NCBI GenBank assembly: GCA_030549335.1
Contig: CM060190.1
Coordinates: 72,244,118 to 72,308,117, forward strand
Length of the DNA stretch: 64,000 bases
Source: Pontederia crassipes
Lineage: Eukaryota > Streptophyta > Magnoliopsida > Commelinales > Pontederiaceae
Reading direction: 5' to 3'
The translations under genes were made by a program, and so were the position numbers. The notes under the pieces were generated by a model. The model ran no database searches, was not told the DNA's origin, and saw only the letters and a program-made list of their open reading frames with translations. Of this stretch, positions 37,101 to 51,500 are shown piece by piece (the first letter of the stretch is position 1; every line of letters begins with the position of its first letter).

Positions 37101-39130
37101 AATCATTCAAAATTTAATGTTGAAAAGGTTATTTTCAATTACGACTGAAAAAGTATCTTTATATCATCGTGTAAGGGTAAACTAATCATAATGTCTCATC
37201 CAAAAAGTTCATCACTCTTCTTTAAATTCAAAGAATTAAATGTTTCTCATGTATCATACCTCAATAATGGATGACCAGATAAATAATCAAACTATTTATA
37301 ACATTTTACATTTTGACATAAACATTAAATCCATTTAAACGTCAAAAAAGTTGAGTCAATGAGAACTTTACATTTAACACTCTCTTTCAAATGAATTATC
37401 TAGAAACTAATATGTCTGAAAGTTAATATTAAGAAAAATAGAAATATCACAAATTGCATTAAAAAAATAATATTTAAAACATTTTATCTTTTATTACATT
37501 TTTAAAAAGTATCTATCCACAAAGAACAAGTAATTTTCATAATTAGTTCCTCAACTTTGCCTTAATCCTATTTTAATCCACTAACACATTTTTATAATTA
37601 ATGGTCCTCTAACATATAGAAATGTAACAAAATAATCCCCTTAATAAATGTTTTCATGTTATTTTATTTACTGAGCCATCCTCCAACTTACATAACTGTA
37701 ACAAAATAAACCCCTTAATAAAAGTTTTTCATGTGTAACAAAATAATCCCCTTAATAAAAAAATTTCATGTTATTTTGTTTAGTGATACGTTGAATGTAA
37801 ACGTAACGCAACATTAATAAATTGATATAAGTAATAATAAAACGAGCATGGGTGTGAGAGAGAGACCATGCAGCCTCTCTTGGCTCACCTTCCTTTTCCC
37901 CTTTATTCACTTTTCATCAATGAGATAGTCAAGGAGAGTGTCCTCTCTCTCCTTTGCCCTCTATCATGGGCATGAGAGAGGAGAAGGGGAGAGCCATAAA
38001 CACATGCATTAAATTCATTTAAAAGTAAATGTGCGAAGTTGTATAAAATAATTACTAGCTCTTTATTACCACACCTAAAACTTAAATATCTTATTACTTC
38101 AAGAAGTTTATCTTCAATGCTCTTGCTTCGAATTAGATTAGCTAGAATCTAATATATTTTTGGATACTAGAGTAAGGAAATAGAAAGTCATTAAGAGAAT
38201 CTAAATTTAATGTTAAAAAAGTGAAATTTACGGTTAATCGTTGGGCCGATGACCGAAATTAATACAAAAAATTGGAAAGATAATAAAGAGGTTATAATTT
38301 AAAATATTTGACTCATATTGTTTGTACTATTTTCTGCACCAAGACATTTATATTATAAATTGAATTTTCTTTTCACAATCATGTATCTTTTTATTAATCA
38401 CTCATCTATTAGTCAAAGTTAAAGTCATTTGTGATATTTCGAGAACTTAGACAGACGCATGTGAAGAGAAATTCCATAATGTTTTAGAGTGTATTTTTAG
38501 GACATTTGAATTATACTTACTCATACTAAAGTTAATATGAAGAGAAAAAAAGTGATCATAGATAAAATTCAAATTTAATATTAAAATAGTGTTTTCCATT
38601 ACAATTGAAAAGAAATATCTTTGTATCATCGTGTAAAGAAAAAGTAATCATACAAAACCTTTATAACACGTTTTTAAATGTTTAAAAAGGATTTCATGTT
38701 TATTTTATGTAAGTAATCTATTAACTATGGGTTGAATATATAATCAAATTATTATAAGATATTGACATAAGCATTAAATTGACTTGATTGATTACAAGTT
38801 GTCCAATTCAACGAGAAACTTATATTTAAACCCCTCTCTTTTAATTGAATTAGTTAGAACCTAATATATGCTTTGAACTGGATTAAGTAGAATTCAATAT
38901 ACTTTTAAATACTAGAACAAGAAAATTAAATAAAAAAACTATAAAGAGAATTCAACTTTAATGTTGAAAAAGCAAACTTTACTATTTGAAAAAGTATCTT
39001 TGCACTGAGGACGAGAATTAATACACGAAAGAAAAATAGAAAGATGAGAAAGAAGACTATAATTTAATATTAAAAAATAATAATGATTTTCGGTTACACA
39101 TGAAAAAGTATTTTTGCTAGGGGACCAAGT
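37101..39130 (+). repeat. Degenerate dispersed repeat cluster
   Basis: A motif of the form AATTTAATGTTGAAAA, then TTTTC..TTAC, then TGAAAAAGTATCTTT, often followed by ATCATCGTGTAA, recurs near 37112, 38204, 38567, 38949 and 39060. Each is preceded by a TAGAATCTAATATA-type word. Spacing is irregular and copies are diverged, so this looks like an old multi-copy repeat rather than a young satellite. There is no coding signal. Confidence 0.55.
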
Positions 39131-39565
39131 ATTCATAAATGCATAATTTAAAATATTTAACGACATAAAACATAAAAATAAAATTTTTTTTTAGTAAAAA
39201 TTTCAAAATTCTTTCCCAAAGGACTATTGCCAATTAATATAAACTTTTATTTTGGTTAAAAAAAGAACAATTTTCTTTTTGAATGAATTAAAAAAAAGAA
39301 TAAAAGTCATAGCGTTTTGTTTTCTCTGTTTCCGTTACAAAAGCTGGAATCCCGCCACGTAAATTCTTTGGTTTCTTCGGCAAAGTCCCTTCCAATTCTG
39401 TCCACGCTCCGCGCCACCGACCCCCCTCAAACCTCTTCCCCCCCTCTGCTTATATTTCGCACCAAATGCTCCGAGATGTCACGCGAACCATCCGTCGAAC
39501 ACTTGGTGTCTTCCCTTTGGTCCCCCACATAGGCCCCGGCTTGCATCGCCGCGGCGACGCCATCG

Positions 39566-42500
39566 ATGGCGAACCCCCCGAAGCCTCTCGCCTTCACACC
39601 TGCCGCTTTCGGCGGCGGGGTGGGGCCGCAGCCTCTCGCCCTTAATCCTGTCGCTTTCGGTGGCGGCGGCGCTGCCCAGGCCCCCTCGTCGCCTGTCCTT
39701 GTCGACGGCGACCAGAAGCCGGGGAGAGATCGGAGAGTAGCGTCCGCTGAGCAGCTGGTGATGGATCTCTGCGATCCGAAGCTCCGAGAGAACGCGCTGC
39801 TCGATCTCTCCAAGGTGCGCTCTTTCAGTGGCTCTCTTTTCATTCTGGGCTTTAGGCTTGATGTCGTAAGAACAAAAGTGGGATTTTCGCAGAGTTATGT
39901 TCAAGGGTTTATGATACTGCATTGCAGCGATATTGGCAGAAGCGATTCATATTTTCTTACCATTAGTTCTTGGAGTAAATGACTTAGTTTGATTTTATTG
40001 GAACTTTTATTGCCTCCATCACGACCTTTTCGGTTGTGTTCAGCACCTTATTTGATATCGTTGTTAATATGACATTTTCTGATGCATATCCAAGCGTGTT
40101 TTTTTTTACTTTTGTTGTTAAAAGTCGGGATTTTGCTTTGATCTACTGCAAAGAGTACATTTTTTTTTTCTGAAAGGAAACATTTCTCCAAAAATTTCCT
40201 CGGAGGAAAAAGTATTTCCCATTAGTCGTATGTTTTTATTGCCACAAGGCTAAAAACTCATGATTCCTGGGGGAAAATACAAGATCTTAAATCTTTTCAG
40301 ATTTTGGATACTTATGATGATTAGATGTGTCAATATTTGTGGTTTAAATTATACGTGTTGCAATTATGAGCACTTCCTACCCAGTTAAATTCGTCCATAT
40401 TCTATTAGTAAGTGAAAAATAATTCTTTAACGTAAATTGCAATCTTCTCCTTGCAGAAGAGAGAAATATTTCAAGATTTGGCTCCATTGCTATGGAATTC
40501 TTATGGAACTATGGCATCACTACTCCAGGTTCGTTTGTAAGTCCATTTGGTTATTACTTGCAATGCAGAGGTTAACCACAGTTTGACAATGTTTTCTTGT
40601 TCTTAATAATGAACTGAGGATAGTAAATGTTTTATATATTTATTTTGCAGGAGATAGTATCAATATATCCTCTTCTTTCGCCCCCCACTTTAACTCCAGG
40701 ATCATCAAATAGAGTGTGTAATGCCCTCGCACTTCTTCAGGTTAGCTTAAGATATAGGACCTTTTTGCGGATTCACTATTGTTTTTTTTCTTCAAAATGG
40801 TCCAAAGTTATATTTTGTAACATTTTGAATCTTCTTAATGTAATCAATGATTGCTGGTGCTTAAAGGAATCCGCTATAACAACTGGAAAGTTAAATTCAG
40901 TCTAAAAATTACAAGACTATATGACCATTTTTTTTTAAATATTCAGAAAACTGGGCACCTAATTATAATGTGCCATTAAATTATGCTAAAAAATGGCAAT
41001 CTGCATTTCAGGTCCTGAAAATATCCAATAATATTATACAGTATGCATATTTTATAGTTCTTTTTTCACAAATAATGTTATATGCTTCCCTAAAAAAATC
41101 CTCTTATATGCTATGCGGGTCCTAATTCTTTTTTGTTCTTTTTTTTTATTGTTTTGGGATTTTGGCCTTGTTAAGTTCAGGTTACCATGTTTGCAAGATG
41201 ATCATGTTGCTTTTTCCATTTCTCTATTGTTCATTTTGCCTCTAGAAGTTCTACGTGTATTTATTATTCTTACTATGGGTCGGTTTGTTTGTAGTGTGTT
41301 GCCTCACATCCCGATACGAGGATTCTTTTCCTCAATGGTAATTTCTTGGTCCTTTTGATTAACCTATTACATATATCTGGTTACTTTTTACATCGTCCTT
41401 TTGTCTTTACAAACACCTGAAATATTTTAATTTTTGAGGGATGAGATATTGTATTCTATAATCATTTGGTATGCATCTAACTATCTTCCGCATTGTCAGT
41501 TGTATTATTTTTTGAACCCTGTAGCTTTCACTCTAGCTTCTGCTAACAGAGTAATGGAACCATGTAATTTTTACTGAGTTAGCAAGGATCTATGTATCAA
41601 CAATTTGTTTCATTAGGACAAGTGGAACCACCATGGCAGTCATGAATTGAAAAAATGCACATGATGCACTGTCTTCTTTACTTGGTACTTGACCATCACA
41701 CTGTTTCCAAATCGTTTGTGTACGCAAGTCTATATTATGTTAGACACATCTTTGACTAGAGACATTCTCATTTCTAGAACACACACAAACTAATTGCGTT
41801 TGATTATATATGCTTTTATATGTATATATTTATATTGATGTTCCTTTTTCTTCCTTTTCAGCTCATGTGCCTTTATACTTGTATCCATTCTTGAACACTA
41901 CTAGTAAAACAAGGCCATTTGAGTACTTGCGGCTTACCAGCTTGGGGGTTATTGGTGCATTAGTAAAGGTACATTCTTTGCTCAATTGTTCTTATTATTT
42001 TTTCCAATTCATATTAGTCTATATGTAGTTCTGTGCCATATACAACAACAACAAAGCCTTATCCCACTAGGTGGGGTCGGCTACATGGATCATACGACGC
42101 CATTCCGCTCTATTAGTAATCAAACCTTTCGGTATATTATTCACCAATAGATCTTGCTCTATTAGTTCGCCAAGTGTCCGCCTTGGCCTCCCTCTCCCTC
42201 TTTTAATCGGACTCCAGATTATTTGATCTACTCTTCTTACTGGCGCATCTAATGGTCTTCTCTGAACATGATCAAACCATCTCAAACGATTCTCTACCAT
42301 TTTCTCACTAGTAGGAGCCACTCCGACTCGTTCACGTATATGGTCATTCCTAATCTTATTTAATCTTGTATGACCACACATCCATCTCAACATCCTCATT
42401 TCGGCTACCCTCACTTTACATTCATGTTGTCCCTTCATAGCCTAACATTCACTACCATATAACATTGCTGGTCTTATAGCAGTACGATAGAATTTTTCTT

Positions 42501-45500
42501 TAACTTTATTGGGTACTTTTCTATCACAAAAAACTCCAGTGGCTTTCCTCCACTTACACCAACCAGCTTGAATTCTATGATTAACATCGTCATCAATCTC
42601 ACCATCTTGTCTTACAATTGATCCTAAATATTTAAACTTTGTCACTTGAGGAATTATATCCTCCCCTAGCCTAACTTTCAAATAGTCTCTAAGTTGTTTA
42701 TTTGTAAAATTGCTATGCATATATTCTGTTTTATTCCTACTTAAACGAAAACCTTTTAACTCCAACGTATTTCTCCATATTTCCAATTTTGTATTAATCT
42801 CTTCTTTTGAATCCGCTAAAAGTACTATATCATCCGCAAATAGCATGCACTTAGGTACCTCCTCTGTGATACTCTCGGTTATAGCATCGATAACTAAGTT
42901 AAATAGATACGGGCTTAAAGCTGATCCTTGATGTAGGCCAATTCCTATAGGAAATTCATTTGTCTCACCTCCGAGTGTCCTAACCCTAGTCAATGTCCAT
43001 CGTACATATCTTGTATTACCTTAATGTAGGCAACACTCACCCTCTTCTTTTGCAAGGCTTTCCAAAGTACATCCATTGGTACTCGATCATACGCCTTCTC
43101 TAAGTCAATGAAAGCCATATGTAAGTCTCTTCTCCTACTTCGATACTTCTCCATCATCCCTCTTAATAAATAAATCGCCTCTGTAGTGGATCTTCCTGGC
43201 ATGAACCCAAATTGTCTCTCCGAAATACTAGTCTCCATTCTCAATCTATGCTCAATCACTTTTTCCCATAATTTCATTGTGTGACTCATAAGTTTAATCC
43301 ATCTATAATTTGCACAATTTTGAATATCCCCTTTATTTTTGTAAATAGGAACTAATGTACTTAATCTCCAATCATCAGGCATCTTTTTCGACCGTAAAAT
43401 CTCATTAAATAGTTTACATAACCACAACACACCTTTTTCTCCTAAACATTTCCAAACTTCAATCGGTATACCATCCGGTCCAACGGCTTTACCATTCTTC
43501 ATTTTCTTAAGAGCTTCGCTAACCTCCGAGACTCTAATTCTACGATAAAATGACCTATTAAGCTCACATTCGCTAACTGTCAAGTCCTCCAAATCACAAC
43601 GCGAACCTTCACATCCATCATTAAATAGCTTATAGAAATATTCTTCCCATCTGTTCTTAATATCTCCTTCAGTAACTAAAACCTTGCCAACTTCATTTTT
43701 TATGCATCTTACTTGATCCAAATCTCTCGACTCCTTCTCTTTGTTCCTTGCAATCTTGTAAATCCTTTGTTCACCCGCCTTTGTCCCTAATTCCTTATAA
43801 AACCCCTCGTATGCTTTAGCACGAGCATCACTAACTGCCTTCTTAGCCTCCCTTTTCGCCAAACGATACTTTTCCCAATTGTCAGAACTATTGTCCAAGT
43901 GTATCGCCTTGAAACAATTCTTCTTATTACGCACCTTTTCTTGGACCTCCTCATTCCACCACCAAGTCTCCTTATCTCGTGGTCCAAAACCTTTTGATTC
44001 TCCTAAAATGGCTTTAGCAACCATTTCAACCTTTTTTGCCACATTCTTCCACATGATACTAGCATCTCCTTCTAACTCCCACACACTTTCCTCTAATAAC
44101 TTACTTCTAAAAGTCTCTCGCTTCTCCCCCTTTAACTGCCACCACTTGATCTTTCGATCAAAAACTGTTCGGGATTTTGGTTTTATACATTTTATTTGCA
44201 TATCAAGAACTAACAATCTATGTTGTGTAGTCACCCCATGCCCAGGAATTACTTTGCAATTAGTGCAACGTCTTTTATCAGTATTTCTTGTTAAGAAAAA
44301 ATCGATTTGAGACCTATGAGTTCTACTTTTGTATGTGATTAAATGTTCCTCTCTCTTCCTAAAACAAGTGTTGATAATCTTATGGTCGTATGCTAAAGAA
44401 AAATCAATAATAGTTTGTCCTTCCTCATTCAACTCCCCAAAATCAAAACCACCATGAACCCTTGCATGTGGTCCTGCCTCTTTACCAACATGTCCATTAA
44501 GGTCTCCCCCAATATAAACTTTCTCGGTTGTTGGTATACTTTCAATCAAACCCTCCATATCTGCCCAAAACTTCTCCTTGAGATGTGATTCTGCAACTAC
44601 TTGGGGTGCATATGCACTAACAATGTTCATAGTCTCCTTTCCAACAATTACTTTCACGGATATGATTCGATCCTTAATCCTTTTAACTTCCACAACATTC
44701 TTCCTCCATTCTGCATCCGCGATAATACCAACACCATTCCTTCCATTTACCTTACCTGTGTACCAAAGTTTGGAATCATTTAACCTAATCTCTTTACTTC
44801 TCTCTCCTACCCATCTAGTTTCTTGCAAGCATAAGATACTAATCTTACGCTGGTCCATTACTTGTGTCACCTCGAGGCGCTTCCCATTCAACGTCCTAAT
44901 GTTCCAAGAACTTAATCTGACCTTAGTCTCATGAACTAGCTTCTTTAACCGCCTCCGTCCATTAGAGTGCGGTAGCCCTTGCTCATTTAACACTGCATTC
45001 AGGCGAGGATGCAGCGGCTCTTGCTCTCTTATTACTGTATCCGAGCTGTACAGCGCGTTACTTACGGGTAACGACCTAGCATTAACACAATATATTCGTT
45101 GATCCATGTTCATAAGATTCAACAGGATTTTACGCTGGCTGCCGGGGCCTAACACAACCCTCCTCCTTTATCCGGGCTTGGGACCGGCTATAAAATATAG
45201 GCGGAGTTAGTTCTGTGCCATATAATTGGAGAAAATGCATGCAAGTAAAATTTATATGGAAGAAAATTGGTGATTAGACTCCTTTGAAATGAAATAGTAA
45301 CTAGACCCACAGCGTCAAGCACAAAAGTTGATTTGTCAGATGTGTGACCAGTGTTGATTGGGCTGGACGTCTGAACATGACATGGAAGCTTAGGTGGGCC
45401 AGGATTGGTGGTCACACCAGGCTAAACTTCGGGCCGGTCAAAATCACAGTTGAACTGCTAAAACCAGTTGGTTTAAGAAGACCGGATGACTCAATTGAAA

Positions 45501-48500
45501 AAAACAAAAAACTTAATGCATGTAACTAGAATTAATTAGCCTGCTATGCATCCAGTTTAAATTAATGAGCAGGATGCATGCAATGGAATTAGTCAGTTGT
45601 TTAAATTCTCATGTAATAATATTTTAGTTGGCCTCTTATTTAATCTAAAAAATCCAAAATTGTATAAAACTAATGAGTGTTTGAACTTCTCTAGGAAAGA
45701 TTAACTTGAACAACATGTTTAATTTATGTTATATTTTTTTCAATTTTTATTATGTAAAAAACTTGTTAGTTATCTTATCGAAAGATGCTAATCATGTCAT
45801 TATATTGTGTTATGTAGTATTAGGGATAGAATTTAAGAAATATATGTTATCAAATGTTTTAATTTAATATGTAATTTATCAACAACAACAACAACAAAGC
45901 CTTATCCCACTAGGTGGGGTCGGCTACATGGATCATACGACGCCATTCCGCTCTATTAGTAACCAAACCTTTCGGTATATTATTCACCAATAGATCTTGC
46001 TCTATTAGTTCGCCAAGTGTCCGCCTTGGCCTCCCTCTCCCTCTTTTAATTGGACTCCAGATTATTTGATCTACTCTTCTTACTGGCGCATCTAATGGTC
46101 TTCTCTGAACATGACCAAACCATCTCAAACGATTCTCTACCATTTTCTCACTAATAGGAGCCACTCCGACTCGTTCACGTATATGGTCATTCCTAATCTT
46201 ATCTAATCTTGTATGACCACACATCCATCTCAACATCCTCATTTCGGCTACCCCCACTTTACGTTCATGTTGTCCCTTCATAGCCCAACATTCACTACCA
46301 TATAACACTGCTGGCCTTATAGCAGTACGATAGAATTTTCCTTTAACTTTATTGGGTACCTTTCTATCACAAAGAACTCCAGTGGCTTTCCTCCACTTAC
46401 ACCAACCAGCTTGAATTCTATGATTAACATCGTCATCAATCTCACCATCTTGTCTTACAATTGATCCTAAATATTTAAACTTTGTCACTTGAGGAATTAT
46501 ATCCTCCCCTAACCTAACTTTCAAATCGTCTCTAAGTTGTTTATTTGTGAAATTGCTATGCATATATTCTGTTTTATTCCTACTTAAACGAAAACCCTTT
46601 GACTCCAACGTATTTCTCCATATTTCCAATTTTGTATTAATCTCTTCTCTTGAATCCGCTAAAAGTACTATATCATCCGCAAATAGCATGCACTTAGGTA
46701 CCTCCTCTGTGATACTCTCGGTTATAGCATCGATAACTAAGTTAAATAGATACGGGCTTAAAGCTGATCCTTGATGTAGGCCAATTCCTATAGGAAATTC
46801 ATTTGTCTCACCTCCGGGTGTCCTAACCCTAGTCAATGCCCCATCGTACATATCTTGTATTACCTTAATGTATGCAACATTCACCCTCTTCTTTTGCAAG
46901 GCTTTCCAAAGTACATCCCTTGGTACCCGATCATACGCCTTCTCTAAGTCAATGAAAGCCATATGTAAGTCTCTTCTCCTACTTCGATACTTCTCCATCA
47001 TCCCCCTTAGTAAATAAATCGCCTCTGTAGTGGATCTTCCTGGCATGAACCCAAATTGTCTCTCAGAAATACTAGTCTCCATTCTCAATCTATGCTCAAT
47101 CACTTTTTCCCATAATTTCATAGTGTGACTCATAAGTTTAATCCCTCTATAATTTGCACAATTCTGAATATCCCCTTTATTTTTGTAAATAGGAACTAAT
47201 GTACTTAATATCCAATCATCATGCATCTTTTTCGACCGTAAAATCTCATTAAATAGTTTACATAACCACAACACACCTTTTTCTCCTAAACATTTCCAAA
47301 CTTCAATCGGTATACCATCCGGTCCAACGGCTTTACAATTCTCCATTTTCTTAAGAGCTTCGCTAACCTCCGAGACTCTAATTCTACGATAAAATGACCT
47401 ATTAAGCTCACATTCGCTAACTGTCAAGTCCTCCAAATCACAACGCGAACCTTCACATCCATCATTAAATAGCTTATAGAAATATTCTTCCCATCTGTTC
47501 TTAATATCTCCTTCAGTAACTAAAACCTTGCCAACTTCATTTTTTATGCATCTTACTTGATCCAAATCTCTCGACTCCTTCTCTTTGTTCCTTGCAATCT
47601 TGTAAATCCTTTGTTCACCCGCCTTTGTCCCTAATTCCTTATAAAACCCCTCGTATGCTTTAGCACGAGCATCACTAACTGCCTTCTTAGCCTCCCTTTT
47701 CGCCAAACGATACTTTTCCCAATTGTCAGAACTATTGTCCAAGTGTATCGCCTTGAAACAATTCTTCTTATTACGCACCTTTTCTTGGACCTCCTCATTC
47801 CACCACCAAGTCTCCTTATCTCGTGGTCCAAAACCTTTTGATTCTCCTAAAATGGCTTTAGCAACCATTTCAACCTTTTTTGCCACATTCTTCCACATGA
47901 TACTAGCATCTCCTTCTAACTCCCACACACTTTCCTCTAATAACTTACTTCTAAAAGTCTCTCGCTTCTCCCCCTTTAACTGCCACCACTTGATCTTTCG
48001 ATCAAAAACTGTTCGGGATTTTGGTTTTATACATTTTATTTGCATATCAAGAACTAACAATCTATGTTGTGTAGTCACCCCATGCCCAGGAATTACTTTG
48101 CAATTAGTGCAACGTCTTTTATCAGTATTTCTTATCAAGAAAAAATCGATTTGAGACCTATGAGTTCCACTTTTGTATGTGATTAAATGTTCCTCTCTCT
48201 TCCTAAAACAAGTGTTGATAATCTTAAGGTCGTATGCTAAAGAAAAATCAATAATAGTTTGTCCTTCCTCATTCAACTCCCCAAAACCAAAATCACCATG
48301 AACCCTTGCATGTGGTCCTGCCTCTTTACCAACATGTCCATTAAGGTCTCCCCCAATATAAACTTTCTCGGTTGTTGGTATACTTTCAATCAAACCCTCC
48401 ATATCTGCCCAAAACTTCTCCTTGAGATGTGATTCTGCTCCTACTTGGGGTACATATGCACTAATAATGTTCATAGTCTCCTTTCCAACAATTACTTTCA

Positions 48501-51500
48501 CGGATATGATTCGATCCTCAATCCTTTTAACTTCCACAACATTCTTCCTCCATTCTGCATCCGCGATAATACCAACATCATTCCTTCCATTTACCTTACC
48601 TGTGTACCAAAGTTTGGAACCATTTAACCTAATCTCTTTACTTCCCTCTCCTACCCATCTAGTTTCTTGCAAGCATAAGATACTAATCTTACGCTGGTCC
48701 ATTACTTGTGCCACCTCGAGACGCTTCCCATTCAACGTCCCAATGTTCCAAGAACCTAATCTGACCTTAGTCTCATGAACTAGCTTCTTTAACCGCCTCC
48801 GTCCATTAGAGTGCGGTAGCCCTTGCTCATTTAACACTGCATTCAGGCGAGGATGCAGCGGCTCTTGCTCTCTTATCACTGTACCCGAGCTGTACAGCGC
48901 GTTACTTACGGGTAACGACCTAGCATTAACACAATATATTCGTTGATCCATGTTCATAAGATTCGACATGATTTTATGTTGGCTGTCGGGGCCTAACACA
49001 ACCCTCCTCCTTTATCCGGGCTTGGGACCGGCTATAAAATATAGGCGGAGTTTAATATGTAATTTATCATTTGTGTTATTTTTACTGTCATGGGGTCGGT
49101 GATTGTCGATCTTGACTGGTTCGACATGAACTGTAGGTACTTCTGGATTAATTTTGACAACATTGTTTGTGGCTTTTATTTCTCAGCATTTTCACATTTT
49201 TTATCTTCATCGATCTTTCCAGGTTGACGATACAGAGGTTATTGGGTTTCTTCTTCAGACTGAGATTATTCCTTTATGCCTGCGCACAATGGAAATGGGT
49301 AGTGAACTTTCAAAAACAGTAAGCAACCAGATTTTGTTCCTTCTATTCATTTACAGAATTTGTTTAGATTGATTATCTTAAGAGGCTAATGAGTACATAG
49401 AGCACCCCGCTCCACACCTCGCACTTATTTCTTATCATTTAATTAAGTTAATGATTATAATTCATGATTGAATTGATTATATACTTCTTAGATGAAATAA
49501 TATATATTTTTATTGATGTAATTTGAAAATAAAAAGGTATCATTTAAGGGTTTAATAAGTTACAACCGTTGAATTAGTCATATTTGTTAAACATGGCTTA
49601 ATCACGACCATCGAATAATCCGATAATCTTGATCTTAATCACATTTACTATTTAACATATACTTTAAATTAATATACAATTATTTTATGAATTTAATGAG
49701 TAAAATTAGTGTTTCTACGTCAAATGCTCTACATATACATTTTTCTCTTATCTTAAACTGAATGAAGAAGACATAAGAAGGCATGAATATCTTTTAATAG
49801 AGATAGATAATGGGCTAAGTAGCCTGTTACACCCATTGGTGTGAATAAAATCTGGTCGTTGCCCAATCTATGAATAATACATGCTGTGTCGAGCTTTCTG
49901 GCCTGACAGTCTAGCACGTTCACCTCCTAACATGTCTGGGTTTACACTGCAGTTTGAGCGTCTCTCAACCTAGCAACCAATCGAATGTCATTGATTAAAC
50001 AGTTTCTTTTTTATGATTTAGCTACAGAGAATAAGGTCTTCGTATATTTTCTTTGTCATATTTATTATGTGATTTCCTTCTTTCTGTGGTAAAGTAAATT
50101 TCTTCAACAACAACAACAACAATAAAGCCTTATCCCACTAGGTGGGGTCGGCTACATGGATCATACGACGCTCGTTGATCCATGTTCATGAGATTCGACA
50201 GGGTTTTACGCTGGCTGTCGGGGCCTAACACAACCCGCCTCCTTTATCCGGGCTTGGGACCGGCTATAGAACATATGCGGAGTTGGTAAAGTAAATTTCT
50301 TCATATTCTAATTTTTCCTCCTGCAAACGAAAGTATGTGATGCCAAATATTTAATGATGAGAAGAAGGGAAAGGAAGCTGTCTGCGATTGGATGTGATTG
50401 GTTGCAGTAGGAATAAATTGCAAGCATAATTGGGCCCAACACTGTTCTATCCTTTGCCTTCCACTACTGCTTACCCTGCCCTCGTTGATGACTTGGCCAG
50501 TCTCTTCTACATTTTGGCCAAATCAGCCTCTCTTTTTCCTCTTCGCCAAGCCCTCCCTTAGAATAACTAATCAGGGTTTTCTTGATGATGATACATTGCT
50601 GAACTTTAATTTTAGCTATTTTTGCTGCATTGTATTTTTTTTCTTCTGATTTTCAAACATTAAGTTCATTTTTTATTTCTTTTCATGTTATGAAATAGAT
50701 TATCTAGCAATATGTTTCTTTAGGCATAAATCTTTCTCAGATATCCTGATAAGTTGCATCACTGCAGGTGGCGACATTTATAGTTCAAAAGATATTATTG
50801 GATGAAGTTGGACTCCAATATATTTGTGCTACTGCAGATCGTTTCTATGCAGTAGCTCAAGTTCTTGGTTCCATGGTCACTTCGCTTGTGGAGCAGCCAT
50901 CTACTAGACTTCTAAAGCATATAGTTCGCTGTTATTTAAGGCTTTCTGAACACCCAAGGTTTGTTGCAACACAAGTTTATTTTATGCTCTAGGGTGGAAG
51001 GGAAGGGGTTCACTTTTAGGTCAAAGAATTAAATATGGGCATTAGGGCATTAAGCTACTAGTCACGAGTAGGACAAAGCTCTGGGCAACAGAGATATCAA
51101 GATGCAATTGTTGTGGTGTTCTGTTCTAAGTCTACCTTAAAATGTCTAATATAAGTACGACAGAGTTACGTTGCAATTTTAGTTTTTACATGTAGGAGCA
51201 CCAGATCGTTGGATGTGTCAATAACTGTCTTGTGATTTGTTTATTTTCAGGGCATGCGAATGTTTGAGAGAGTGCCTTCCTGAAATGCTCAGAAATGGTA
51301 CCTTTGTCAATTCCCTTCATGTAATTGTCTTTTTCCTTCTCCCCTTTTGATTATTGTCTTCAATGTCAAATGTAGCTTTAGTTTCTAAATGTCATTCCTC
51401 TCGAGTTGTGATTACAACCTACATAAAAGAATATATCATTTTGTTATTGAGGGACTTTGCTTTATTTTATAGAAAATATTGATTCCTCTTTCACCCCCAC

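Noticed and set aside
43879..44310. ORFs on the opposite strand of the LINE copies
   Set aside because: The same shadow frames recur in each copy opposite the conserved endonuclease/RT frame.
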